Assembly: GCF_039962115.1 (NCBI RefSeq)
Contig: NZ_JAMPKJ010000042.1
Span: 1-54,553 of the forward strand
Source: Funiculus sociatus GB2-C1
GTDB lineage: Bacteria; Cyanobacteriota; Cyanobacteriia; Cyanobacteriales; FACHB-T130
Reading direction: 5' to 3'
DNA length: 54,553 nt
Both the position numbers and the translations under genes were made by a program. Position 1 is the first letter of the stretch, and each line of letters opens with the position of its first letter. This document shows positions 1 to 7,159 of the stretch, in pieces. Under the pieces are notes generated by a model that saw only the letters and a program-made list of their open reading frames with translations, searched no databases and was not told the origin of the DNA.

Positions 1-102
1 CCTGACTTAGCCAAAGCCATAGAGGAAGCATTTAATAAGCTCTCCTTGAAGGACATCCAAAATTGGTTTACACACTGCTGTTACTGTACCTCAGCAGACT
101 AG
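1..102 (+). CDS. IS630-family transposase, C-terminal fragment
   Basis: Frame 1 is open from the first base and ends at TAG 100-102. It gives 33 residues, including DIQNWFTHCCYCTS, which resembles the C-terminus of the IS630 transposase group found widely in cyanobacteria. The DDE catalytic residues would lie upstream, outside the window, so activity cannot be judged. The family call rests on recognising this short tail only. Confidence 0.6.
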   Translation, partial: PDLAKAIEEAFNKLSLKDIQNWFTHCCYCTSAD

Positions 103-111
103 GAAACGCTA
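1..111 (+). mobile_element. Right end of an IS630-family insertion sequence (partial)
   Basis: The first 102 bases encode the end of an IS630-type transposase. The bases that follow (GGAAACGCTATA) read like a terminal inverted repeat ending at a TA dinucleotide, the target that IS630 elements duplicate. The element starts outside the window. Its end sequence differs from the IS630 end at 54442, so the two are different elements. The exact boundary is inferred. Confidence 0.6.
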
Positions 112-322
112 TATGCCTGCTGTACTTTTGACCAGAGAGGAGCATACCAGGAGGATTGGCAGCAATGGAATTCATGCGCGGATAAATAATGCAGGTATCC
201 GTCCTGGAAATAGGGCTGGTGCCAGAACTTATAAGGCGGCGAAAATTTTAAGAGCTTATAGAGAAGTATATAAAGGACAGGAAGATTGGATTGATACAAT
301 TGGAGCATTGTTAAGACCCTAG
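112..322 (+). pseudogene. C-terminal fragment of an unknown, possibly toxin-like, protein cut by IS630
   Basis: An open frame of about 69 codons begins right at the IS630 boundary; its ATG at 113 is partly formed by the TA junction. The peptide is basic and ends with an AYREVYKGQEDWIDTIGALL segment. A Y-x3-Y-x4-DW-xx-I pattern of this kind is common at the C-termini of polymorphic toxin or nuclease domains. The simplest reading is that the IS inserted into a longer gene and left this tail. The toxin link is inference from appearance; a free-standing small gene cannot be excluded. Confidence 0.35.
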
Positions 323-421
323 CTCGGTATTTAGTTATCTTAGAGAAGTCACTGTGCGCGATCGCTCTCCCAGAAATCCCACTACATTCGGAGAAGCGAT
401 CGCGCCCTAAACGTCTTAACT

Positions 422-1054
422 ATGACGAAAATACCGACAGAAACTTGGGTTGTAGCCAGTTGGGATGAATACATCCAGGCGATTAAAGATCCACAACTAG
501 AAAAAGCGAAAGGCTATTACCACAATGGACAATTGAGGATAGAAATATCACCTGTAGGTTCTGACCACGCCAGCGATCATGCAATAATGATTTTCGCTGT
601 TAACTTGTTCGCTACTGTTAAAAGTATTCCTCTTAATGGACAAGATAACTGTACCTTCAGAAAAACAGGTGTTCAAGAAAGTCAACCCGATGTGTCTTAC
701 TACATTGCTGAAAACGCCGATGTGATTTCTTGGAGAACGTCAATCATCGACTTAGACCAATATCCAGCGCCAGATTTAGTGATTGAAATTGCCAATACTT
801 CGCTATCGGATGATATTGGGCAAAAACGGCTGCTGTACGAAGATTTAGGAGCGGCGGAATATTGGGTAGTGGATGTTGTGAACATCAGAATTATTGCTTT
901 TGCCATCACCTCTGCTGGAGGAAGTCAAAGAATTACTGAGTCTCAGGTGTTGCCGGGATTAGCAATTTCGATGCTAGTGGAAGCTTTGCAGCGCAGTCGT
1001 CAAGAAAATCAAAGTTTGGTTGGCGCTTGGCTATTATCCCAATTTCAACAATAA
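422..1054 (+). CDS. Uma2 family (DUF820) PD-(D/E)XK-fold protein
   Basis: The 210-residue protein has the Uma2/DUF820 pattern: QPDVSYYI near residue 90, then APDLVIEIANTSLSDD at 117-131 and K135 ahead of LLYEDLGAAEYWVVD. Family members adopt a restriction-endonuclease-like fold and are strongly expanded in cyanobacteria; their role is not established. The acidic residues expected for metal binding (D118, E122) are present. It converges with another Uma2 gene at 1115 across a short spacer with two HIP1 sites. The start is an ATG directly after an intergenic stretch, with no strong ribosome-binding site visible. Confidence 0.85.
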   Translation: MTKIPTETWVVASWDEYIQAIKDPQLEKAKGYYHNGQLRIEISPVGSDHASDHAIMIFAVNLFATVKSIPLNGQDNCTFRKTGVQESQPDVSYYIAENADVISWRTSIIDLDQYPAPDLVIEIANTSLSDDIGQKRLLYEDLGAAEYWVVDVVNIRIIAFAITSAGGSQRITESQVLPGLAISMLVEALQRSRQENQSLVGAWLLSQFQQ

Positions 1055-1114
1055 TTGTTTATTGATAGTAGATAGAGCGCGATCGCATTCCCATCACTAA
1101 ACGCGATCGCTTCT

Positions 1115-1828
1115 TCAAGCTTCATCCGGCTCAATCCCTAATGCCCTCAATTGTGCTGCCAATTGCTCGGCACGTTGTTCAGCTATCTGTCGCCGTTGAG
1201 CCTCCTGCTGTCTTGCTTCTTCGGGGGATGGGTACTTCCTCCCATCTTGGTCATACCAGTACAGCCACTCTCGCGTTATTCCCCAATAAGTTCCTTGTTC
1301 CCGCCCAATTCCTAAACCAATCTCCGGCATCCACACAGGTTCCCTCGGTTGCCGAACATAAGCTCCATCAACTAAGCGATACACCTCCAAGAGATCGTGT
1401 CTATCGCGCTGGCTGTATTCGGGGTTGTAGATTGCATAGTACAAAACTCCTAGTTGGGCATATTGGGTGGCTTTGTTGTCGTACTCTCCCCCATAAGTGT
1501 GAGAGACAATTTCTAATACCCAAACAGGTACAACGTTGTTTTCTTTCCAGACAATATAACTCAAGCGTAACTTGTCACCCTTCAACCGCTCTACCCCTAA
1601 GCTGAGGAAGCCATCGGGAACAATTGGAATTCTGGGATTAGTTCCTGTTGTATGGTAAATTCCCATATCTACGGCAAAAAACCAGTTTCTGCGGTCTTGC
1701 CAAATGAAGGCTAAAATCGCTCCTAATAAGTTAGGGATTAAATTTTGCAGTTCATTATCCACAGGAGTATCGTCAGAACAGGGTAGTTCTTCCTCTGATG
1801 GAAGTTGCAGCGGATCGTACTTTAGCAT
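1115..1828 (-). CDS. Uma2 family (DUF820) protein, C-terminal coiled-coil type
   Basis: This Uma2 protein belongs to the subtype beginning MLKYDPLQLPSEEELPCSDD and carrying DNELQ, PDGFLSLGVER and VLEIVSHTYGGE blocks. The last 40 residues are rich in Q, E, R and A (AEQRAEQLAAQLRAL) and should form a coiled coil. The same tail type occurs in the protein at 20733. An upstream in-frame start at 1873 exists, but the ATG at 1828 matches the usual N-terminus of the subtype. Function is unknown beyond the predicted nuclease fold. Confidence 0.82.
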   Translation of the reverse strand: MLKYDPLQLPSEEELPCSDDTPVDNELQNLIPNLLGAILAFIWQDRRNWFFAVDMGIYHTTGTNPRIPIVPDGFLSLGVERLKGDKLRLSYIVWKENNVVPVWVLEIVSHTYGGEYDNKATQYAQLGVLYYAIYNPEYSQRDRHDLLEVYRLVDGAYVRQPREPVWMPEIGLGIGREQGTYWGITREWLYWYDQDGRKYPSPEEARQQEAQRRQIAEQRAEQLAAQLRALGIEPDEA

Positions 1829-1929
1829 GGCAGCTACTCTCTTACGGATTAAAGTTTGCTGGCTCACAAACAAAACCTTAATTTGCTGTCAGTCGGCGCA
1901 GGCGAACTTGGTTTGTGCCGTTGCGACTT

Positions 1930-1960
1930 TATAGCGTTTCTCAGTTGCGTGGAATATATC
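1930..1960 (+). repeat. Solitary IS630-like end (possible MITE remnant)
   Basis: The bases TATAGCGTTTC match the reverse complement of the IS630 end at 101-111. A related sequence lies at 23207-23237 with about 20 of 31 positions identical. No transposase lies next to it, so it may be one end of a degenerate IS or a miniature derivative. The paired end was not found. Confidence 0.35.
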
Positions 1961-1987
1961 GCGGTTCTAACGTCCGGTCTACCTTGC

Positions 1988-2048
1988 TAGGGACATGGCA
2001 TTGCCATGTCCCCACAGATGTATCGCACCCAACCCTTGAATTGCTATA
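1988..2048 (-). repeat. Dispersed palindromic repeat, copy 1
   Basis: A 23-base palindrome (arms 1990-2000 and 2002-2012 around one central base) is followed by a segment whose reverse complement begins TATAGCAATTCAAGGG. The same composite recurs in the opposite orientation at 37998-38060. It lies between a Uma2 gene and ygfZ. Such elements are common intergenic repeats in cyanobacteria; a role in transcript folding is possible but not shown. Confidence 0.6.
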
Positions 2049-2165
2049 GTCGTCTGGTATTTTGACAAGCAGTTTACTGACTGTATGTTAGCGTCATATT
2101 GAGTCCAACATTGAAGCCAATCAGCCTGATTTGATAAGATTTTTAAGTCAAAGAACCTAGCAGAA

Positions 2166-3185
2166 ATGCTAGATAAAAATCGAAACTTATTAGCAACAAT
2201 CACCATGCCAACATCGACAATTGACGGCAATGACGCAGCAGCTATCCAAGCAGTGCGGGACTCTGTTGCTGTGTGCGATCGCTCTCACTGGGGACGCATC
2301 CAAGTTTCTGACGATGACCGCATCCGATTTTTGCACAACCAGACTACCAACAACTTCCAGTCACTCCAACCAGGACAAGGCTGCGATACAGTTTTTGTAA
2401 CATCGACAGCGAGAACTATTGACTTAACCACTGCTTATGTGCTTGAAGATTCTGTGCTGCTGCTGGTTTCACCTTCTCGCCGCCAGCAATTGATGCAGTT
2501 AATGGATCGCTACATCTTTTTCTCTGACAAGGTGCAATTAAAGGATGTAACCGCAGATACCGCTACTTTCAGCCTGATTGGGCCAGGAAGTGATGCCCTA
2601 ATAGAAAAGTTAGGTGCTGGTGCAATTATTGGGAAACCTTATGCCTCGCACCAATTGTTTGAGGATGTGCGGGTTGCTGTAGGTAGCGGTTTGGCAACGT
2701 CGGGATATACTCTTATCCTAAGTGCTGGTAATCGCGAGAAGCTGTGGGGAAAAATAGTAGAAGCTGGGGCAGTTCCGATGAGCGATCGCGTCTGGGAACA
2801 CCTGCGAATCGAACAAGGACGACCTGCGCCTGACTTTGAACTAACCGAAGATTATAATCCCCTAGAAGCTGGCTTATGGCAGACAATCTCTTTTGAGAAA
2901 GGCTGCTACATCGGGCAAGAAACAATCGCCCGTTTAAATACTTATAAAGGAGTCAAGCAACACCTTTGGGGAGTGCGACTAAGCGCACCCACAGAACCTG
3001 GAAGTGTGATTACCGTGGGAGAGGAAAAAGTCGGCAAACTCACCAGCTACACCGAAACCGAACAAGGTTCCTTTGGATTAGCGTATATCCGCACCAAAGC
3101 TGGTGGCGAAGGGCTGAAAGTACAGGTCGGGGAAAGCCAGGGTGAGCTTATTAATGTGCCATTTGTAACTCACGATTACGTGTGA
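2166..3185 (+). CDS. ygfZ: YgfZ/GcvT-family folate-binding protein
   Basis: The 339-residue protein has the YgfZ signature KGCYIGQETIAR at 245-256, containing the family's conserved cysteine, within a GcvT-like fold. YgfZ binds tetrahydrofolate and supports repair or maturation of certain Fe-S proteins in the cytosol. The upstream block CDRSHWGRIQ and the FLHNQTTN segment are typical of cyanobacterial members. The stop codon directly abuts the stop of a convergent [2Fe-2S] ferredoxin gene, another Fe-S gene. The ATG at 2166 gives an N-terminus of normal length; the ATG at 2205 is a possible later start. Confidence 0.88.
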   Translation: MLDKNRNLLATITMPTSTIDGNDAAAIQAVRDSVAVCDRSHWGRIQVSDDDRIRFLHNQTTNNFQSLQPGQGCDTVFVTSTARTIDLTTAYVLEDSVLLLVSPSRRQQLMQLMDRYIFFSDKVQLKDVTADTATFSLIGPGSDALIEKLGAGAIIGKPYASHQLFEDVRVAVGSGLATSGYTLILSAGNREKLWGKIVEAGAVPMSDRVWEHLRIEQGRPAPDFELTEDYNPLEAGLWQTISFEKGCYIGQETIARLNTYKGVKQHLWGVRLSAPTEPGSVITVGEEKVGKLTSYTETEQGSFGLAYIRTKAGGEGLKVQVGESQGELINVPFVTHDYV

Positions 3186-3491
3186 TTACTGCTTAAGCTT
3201 CCGATAAATCATGGATGCGATCGCTTGTCCACCCCGCAGATGTCGTTCCACCACCGCCGGGACTTCATCGGGATGGACGCGGCTATACCAAACCTGTTCC
3301 GGAAGCACCATCACCATCGGCCCATTGCCGCATTGTCCCAGACATTGACTACCAGTTACAGTAACGCCAGGAACTGGAAGTGCCTGAAAAGCTGCCAAAA
3401 CCTTAACCGCACCCAACTTGCGACAACTGCGGTTCTGGCAAACTAATACTTCGGTGGGTGACAAATTGCCCTCAAACATCTGTAATTTCAA
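3186..3491 (-). CDS. Thioredoxin-like (2Fe-2S) ferredoxin domain protein
   Basis: The 101-residue protein has four cysteines spaced C18-x4-C23 and C50-x3-C54, the ligand set of thioredoxin-fold [2Fe-2S] ferredoxins such as the Shethna/NuoE-like group. The CLGQCGNGPMVMV block is characteristic. It is a soluble electron carrier or Fe-S protein whose partner is unknown. Its stop at 3186 is immediately next to the ygfZ stop at 3185, so the two genes converge with no spacer. A perfect 16-bp inverted repeat lies 10 bases upstream of its start. Confidence 0.85.
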   Translation of the reverse strand: MKLQMFEGNLSPTEVLVCQNRSCRKLGAVKVLAAFQALPVPGVTVTGSQCLGQCGNGPMVMVLPEQVWYSRVHPDEVPAVVERHLRGGQAIASMIYRKLKQ

Positions 3492-3501
3492 GCCACGCTA
3501 A

Positions 3502-3547
3502 TCAACATTTGTATGGGCGTACAAAGTTACCCCCATACAAATGTTGA
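3502..3547. repeat. Perfect 16-bp inverted repeat upstream of the ferredoxin gene
   Basis: The arms 3502-3517 and 3532-3547 are fully complementary and flank a 14-base loop. The hairpin would form in the 5' leader or promoter region of the ferredoxin gene. Because cysK is transcribed toward it, it could also end read-through from cysK, although there is no clear T tract. It may instead be a dispersed repeat. The rest of 3548-3934 shows no gene. Confidence 0.6.
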
Positions 3548-3810
3548 CTTAATTGCTGTACGTTGTTTATGGCTCTGTGGTTTCAAGTTTTGTGAATTAG
3601 ATATCTACCTATTGGTGGGAATCATCAAACGCTGGGAACACTCCCATTCAACCCAATAAATGCTTATGGGTGTTAAGTTTCCCATCCTCGGCCCCAACCT
3701 GCGATCGCTAACATGGTAAAAAATCAAACAGCCTTGTCTTAGCCTCCTTGAAAAGCAGGAAGCAGGGTGGTTTCATACAACCCTTAGAAAATATCGAGAC
3801 ATTGCGATAT

Positions 3811-3843
3811 TTTGTAGGGGCATGGCAATCAAAAAGCCCCTAC
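3811..3843. repeat. Degenerate GTAGGGG...CCCCTAC palindromic repeat
   Basis: A 7-bp inverted repeat around GCATGGCAATC resembles the GTAGGGGCATGGCA-type palindromes seen at 1988 and 43087. It lies about 90 bases past the cysK stop and could contribute to termination of the cysK transcript. Confidence 0.4.
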
Positions 3844-3934
3844 CGCCAACCATAATCAACGTTACAGAATTTTCTTTTAATAAATGAAACCACGCTGCCC
3901 CTTGAAAAGTGGGTAGGGGATGGCGTTATTTTAT

Positions 3935-4909
3935 TTAATCCGGCGAAAGTCCCTTGGATGCCAGCCATTCCTGATTAAACAGCCGCGACTGATACCGTGA
4001 ACCACCATCACAAAGCAACGTAACAATAGTATGTCCTGGTCCCATCTGTTTAGCCAGTGCTACGGCAGCTGCGACGTTAATCCCCGTAGAACCGCCCATA
4101 AACAGCCCATCTTTCCGGAGTAGTTGGTAAACCACTCGCACAGCTTCAGTGTCATCAATGCGGATGGCATCATCAACCGGGACACCTTCCATATTTGCCG
4201 TCACGCGACTGTTGCCAATACCTTCAGTGATGGAACTTCCTTCAGTTGTGATTTCGCCCGTCTTGACATAACTGTAAAGTCCACTACCCATTGGGTCTGC
4301 CAAAATAGTTTTAATCGCCGGATTTTGGTCTTTCAGGAACATCGACACGCCCGCGAAAGTGCCGCCCGTACCCGTCGATGTCACCCAAGCATCGATTTTA
4401 CCGTTCGTTTGTTCCCAAATTTCTGGCCCCGTGGTTTCGTAGTGGGCGCGGCGATTTGCCAGATTATCAAACTGATTTGCCCAGATAGCATTCTCCATTT
4501 GGGACGCAATTCTCCCTGAGAGTTTTACATAGTTGTTGGGGTCTTTGTATGGTACGGCGGGAACGGTGCGGACTTCTGCGCCGAGTGTTTTTAGGGCATC
4601 TATCTTTTCCTGAGATTGGGTGTCTGGGATGAAAATCAGGCATTTATAGCCTTTAGCGTTGCAAATATGGGCTAGTCCAATGCCTGTGTTTCCTGCGGTT
4701 CCCTCAACTACTGTACCGCCGGGTTTGAGTAAGCCTTTTTCTTCAGCGTCTTTGATGATGTAAAGCGCGGCGCGGTCTTTGACGGAACCGCCGGGATTGA
4801 GAAAGTCTGCTTTTCCCAGGATTTCGCACCCGGTTTCTTCACTAAAGCTGTTTATCCGAATCAGCGGGGTATTGCCAACCGCATCGACAAATCCATTTTT
4901 GATATCCAT
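3935..4909 (-). CDS. cysK: Cysteine synthase (O-acetylserine sulfhydrylase)
   Basis: A 324-residue PLP enzyme of the cysteine synthase/cystathionine beta-synthase fold. The PLP lysine is K44 in NPGGSVKDRAA, the substrate loop is TAGNTG at 71-76, and the phosphate-binding glycine motif is TSTGTGGT. It makes cysteine from O-acetylserine and sulfide in the cytosol. Residues such as GEITTEGSSITEGIGNSR fit the CysK group used by cyanobacteria. It appears monocistronic: a Uma2 gene lies upstream on the same strand and a palindrome-rich spacer lies downstream. CysM-type specificity cannot be ruled out. Confidence 0.88.
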   Translation of the reverse strand: MDIKNGFVDAVGNTPLIRINSFSEETGCEILGKADFLNPGGSVKDRAALYIIKDAEEKGLLKPGGTVVEGTAGNTGIGLAHICNAKGYKCLIFIPDTQSQEKIDALKTLGAEVRTVPAVPYKDPNNYVKLSGRIASQMENAIWANQFDNLANRRAHYETTGPEIWEQTNGKIDAWVTSTGTGGTFAGVSMFLKDQNPAIKTILADPMGSGLYSYVKTGEITTEGSSITEGIGNSRVTANMEGVPVDDAIRIDDTEAVRVVYQLLRKDGLFMGGSTGINVAAAVALAKQMGPGHTIVTLLCDGGSRYQSRLFNQEWLASKGLSPD

Positions 4910-5043
4910 TCTGAAATTACCTGAGTTATTCTCTATAAAAATTTTGGCTTATATTAGGTGTGAGGATGGACGCTTGATTAAAAAGCGCGATCGCTCGTTT
5001 ACCATAACCAGATTAGGTAAGCGTTGCGGTACTATCTTGGCTT

Positions 5044-5628
5044 CTACCAAATTTTACTCATATTCAGGACAAATCCAGGTAATACGCGATCGCCACTAAC
5101 TGTAGTCGGATTATCTAGACATTCCACTTCTTCACCCGGACGATAAATATAAACTTGGCGGTTTTTCCGGTCAATCAGCCAGCCTAACTGGAATCCTGGC
5201 TCTTGCATATATTCCAACATCTTTTCTTGCAAAGGCTTAAGATTATCAGAATGCGACCTGAGTTCAACTACAAAATCTGGACAGATGGGAGCAAACCTTT
5301 GCTTTTGTTCGGCTGATAAAGTATTCCATCGTTCCAGTCTGATCCATGACGCATCAGGCGAACGTTCTGCCCCTGTTGATAGTTTAAATCCAGCACTTGG
5401 ACTAAAAGTTATACCTGTGCCATCTTGTTCTGACCAAACCCATAGCTGTCCAAATATATTACCTTCTCTGTTTCCTGTCTCTGAGCCTGTCGGAGGCATA
5501 ATCACCAATTCTCCAAATTTATTCCTTTCAATGCGTAAGTCACGATTAACTTGACAGAACTCAAAAAAATCGTCATCTGTCATTTGCATTGAGGGCGGAA
5601 TTCTTACAACTAACGGGGATGAAAGCAT
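5044..5628 (-). CDS. Uma2 family (DUF820) endonuclease-fold protein
   Basis: The 194 residues follow the standard Uma2 layout: the FFEFCQVNRDLRIER segment, MPPTGSETGNREG, RSPDASWI and CPDFVVELRS, then LQEKMLEYMQEPGFQLGWLID. This is the canonical short subtype, unlike the N-terminally different proteins at 1115 and 20733. The biochemical role is unproven. It lies between the peroxiredoxin and cysK genes on the same strand, with spacers too long for an obvious operon. Confidence 0.87.
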   Translation of the reverse strand: MLSSPLVVRIPPSMQMTDDDFFEFCQVNRDLRIERNKFGELVIMPPTGSETGNREGNIFGQLWVWSEQDGTGITFSPSAGFKLSTGAERSPDASWIRLERWNTLSAEQKQRFAPICPDFVVELRSHSDNLKPLQEKMLEYMQEPGFQLGWLIDRKNRQVYIYRPGEEVECLDNPTTVSGDRVLPGFVLNMSKIW

Positions 5629-5708
5629 GGTATATGCGTCTATTTCCTAATGGAATTGATGATTTCAATGGTAGTGCGATCGCTTACTTTTCTCTACCCT
5701 TTAACAAA

Positions 5709-5733
5709 GTAGGGTGAGCAATGCCCACCCTAC
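5709..5733 (-). terminator. Hairpin downstream of the peroxiredoxin gene
   Basis: The arms 5709-5719 and 5723-5733 pair with one mismatch around a three-base loop and are followed on the minus strand by a T-rich stretch. It lies 26 bases past the peroxiredoxin stop. The GTAGGGTGGGCA-type sequence is also a frequent cyanobacterial repeat, so it may serve both roles. Confidence 0.6.
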
Positions 5734-5758
5734 AAAATTTTACCTTTTTACTTTTGCC

Positions 5759-6397
5759 TTACTTGTCGGGTTGAGGAGTCATCCGCAGATACGGTTTGAT
5801 TTCGGTGTAACCTTTGGGGAATTTCTCTTTTAACACTTCTGGATCTTTCAGAGATGGGACGATTACACAATCATCTCCCTCTGTCCAGTTAGCAGGAGTA
5901 GCGACGCTGTAATGGTCGGTCAGTTGCAGAGAATCAATCACCCGCAAAATTTCATCGAAATTGCGCCCGGTGCTGGGGGGGTAGGTGAAGGTGAGACGCA
6001 GCTTTTTCTGCGGATCGATGATGAACACAGAACGCACCGTTACTGTGTTAGCAGCGTTGGGGTGGATCATGTCGTAAAGGTCAGAAACCTTCTTATCCGG
6101 ATCTGCCAGGATCGGGTAATTCAAACCAACATTCTGGGTTTCTTCGATATCACCAATCCAGCCTTTGTGAGATTCTACGTCATCCACGCTCAAAGCCAGT
6201 GCCTTGACGTTGCGCTTGTCAAATTCCGGCTTGAGGCGGGCGACTTCACCGAGTTCAGTGGTACAAACGGGGGTAAAATCGGCAGGGTGGGAGAATAGCA
6301 CTACCCAGCTATCGCCAGCCCACTCGTAAAAGTTGATATTGCCTTCACTAGAATCTTGAGTGAAGTCAGGAACTTGGTCGCCTAATCTAAGAGCCAT
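5759..6397 (-). CDS. 1-Cys peroxiredoxin (Prx6 type)
   Basis: The 212-residue protein has the peroxidatic motif PADFTPVCTTELG with C45, and the long C-terminal region of the Prx6/1-Cys group, including the DHYSVATPANW block. No resolving cysteine is seen in the usual 2-Cys position. The enzyme reduces hydrogen peroxide and organic hydroperoxides in the cytosol. It is divergent from psbU, with about 230 bases between starts, which leaves room for separate promoters. A hairpin follows the gene at 5709-5733. Confidence 0.92.
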   Translation of the reverse strand: MALRLGDQVPDFTQDSSEGNINFYEWAGDSWVVLFSHPADFTPVCTTELGEVARLKPEFDKRNVKALALSVDDVESHKGWIGDIEETQNVGLNYPILADPDKKVSDLYDMIHPNAANTVTVRSVFIIDPQKKLRLTFTYPPSTGRNFDEILRVIDSLQLTDHYSVATPANWTEGDDCVIVPSLKDPEVLKEKFPKGYTEIKPYLRMTPQPDK

Positions 6398-6624
6398 ATC
6401 CGCTTAACTATCTTGAGGAACAATCTTTTATCTTGCCACAAAACTCCGGTTCTCCGATCGGATTTTAGCTCTTTATTAAGATTTGGTTAGAGTACAAGCC
6501 TGCTAATGGTTTGGGAGTCTCAAGTATCCCCATGCTGCCATAAGATGAGAGAATAGAAAACAAAAATTAAACTAATAGAGGAGATAATATCCTCAAAGAT
6601 GCTGTGTTAGGAGAATGGAAGACT

Positions 6625-7068
6625 ATGAAACGATTGGTTCGTTTGGTGAGTGTGTTGGCTTTGTTGGTAAGCTGCCTGGGATGGCTGGGGATGACCCAAA
6701 ATGCGTATGCAGCCAATTTGACGGGCGTAACACTGCGCTCTTCATCAGTATTGGCAGCAGTTGAGGCTCCCCTAGAGAAGCTACGGAATCGTGCGGACGA
6801 TAAACTAGCCACTGAATTCGGTAAAAAAATCGATTTGAACAACACCAACGTGCGGGCTTTCCGGCAATATCCCGGAATGTACCCGACATTGGCCAGAAAA
6901 GTTGTCGATAATGCTCCATACAAGAATGTGGAGGATGTCCTGAAAATTGCCGGGCTAAGCGAAAGCCAAAAAGAACGGCTGCAAGCTAACCTGGATAACT
7001 TCACGGTAACGGAAGTGGACGAAACCTTTGTCGAAGGTGGCGATCGCTATAACAACGGCTACTACTAA
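6625..7068 (+). CDS. psbU: Photosystem II extrinsic 12 kDa protein PsbU
   Basis: The protein starts with a signal peptide (basic MKRLVRLV, hydrophobic stretch, cleavage near QNAYA-AN), then the PsbU body with [19 protein letters not shown] and a helix-hairpin-helix-like [11 protein letters not shown] segment. PsbU sits on the lumenal side of photosystem II and stabilises the oxygen-evolving complex. ATG 6625 is preferred over the upstream GTG at 6604 because AGGAGAA (6609-6615) lies just before it and the signal peptide begins there. A strong terminator follows at 7097. Confidence 0.95.
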   Translation: MKRLVRLVSVLALLVSCLGWLGMTQNAYAANLTGVTLRSSSVLAAVEAPLEKLRNRADDKLATEFGKKIDLNNTNVRAFRQYPGMYPTLARKVVDNAPYKNVEDVLKIAGLSESQKERLQANLDNFTVTEVDETFVEGGDRYNNGYY

Positions 7069-7096
7069 AAACCACGTTAGTAGGTAAGCCGTTTTA

Positions 7097-7130
7097 ATAA
7101 CCCACTCCTCTAGGGGAGTGGGTTATTTAT
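7097..7130 (+). terminator. psbU terminator
   Basis: The arms ATAACCCACTCC (7097-7108) and GGAGTGGGTTAT (7115-7126) are perfectly complementary around a six-base loop and are followed by TTTAT. The hairpin begins 28 bases after the psbU stop. It overlaps the most upstream possible nadB start codon, GTG 7118. Confidence 0.88.
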
Positions 7131-7159
7131 CATTAGTGGAAGTAGCAAGGAAATTTTCG

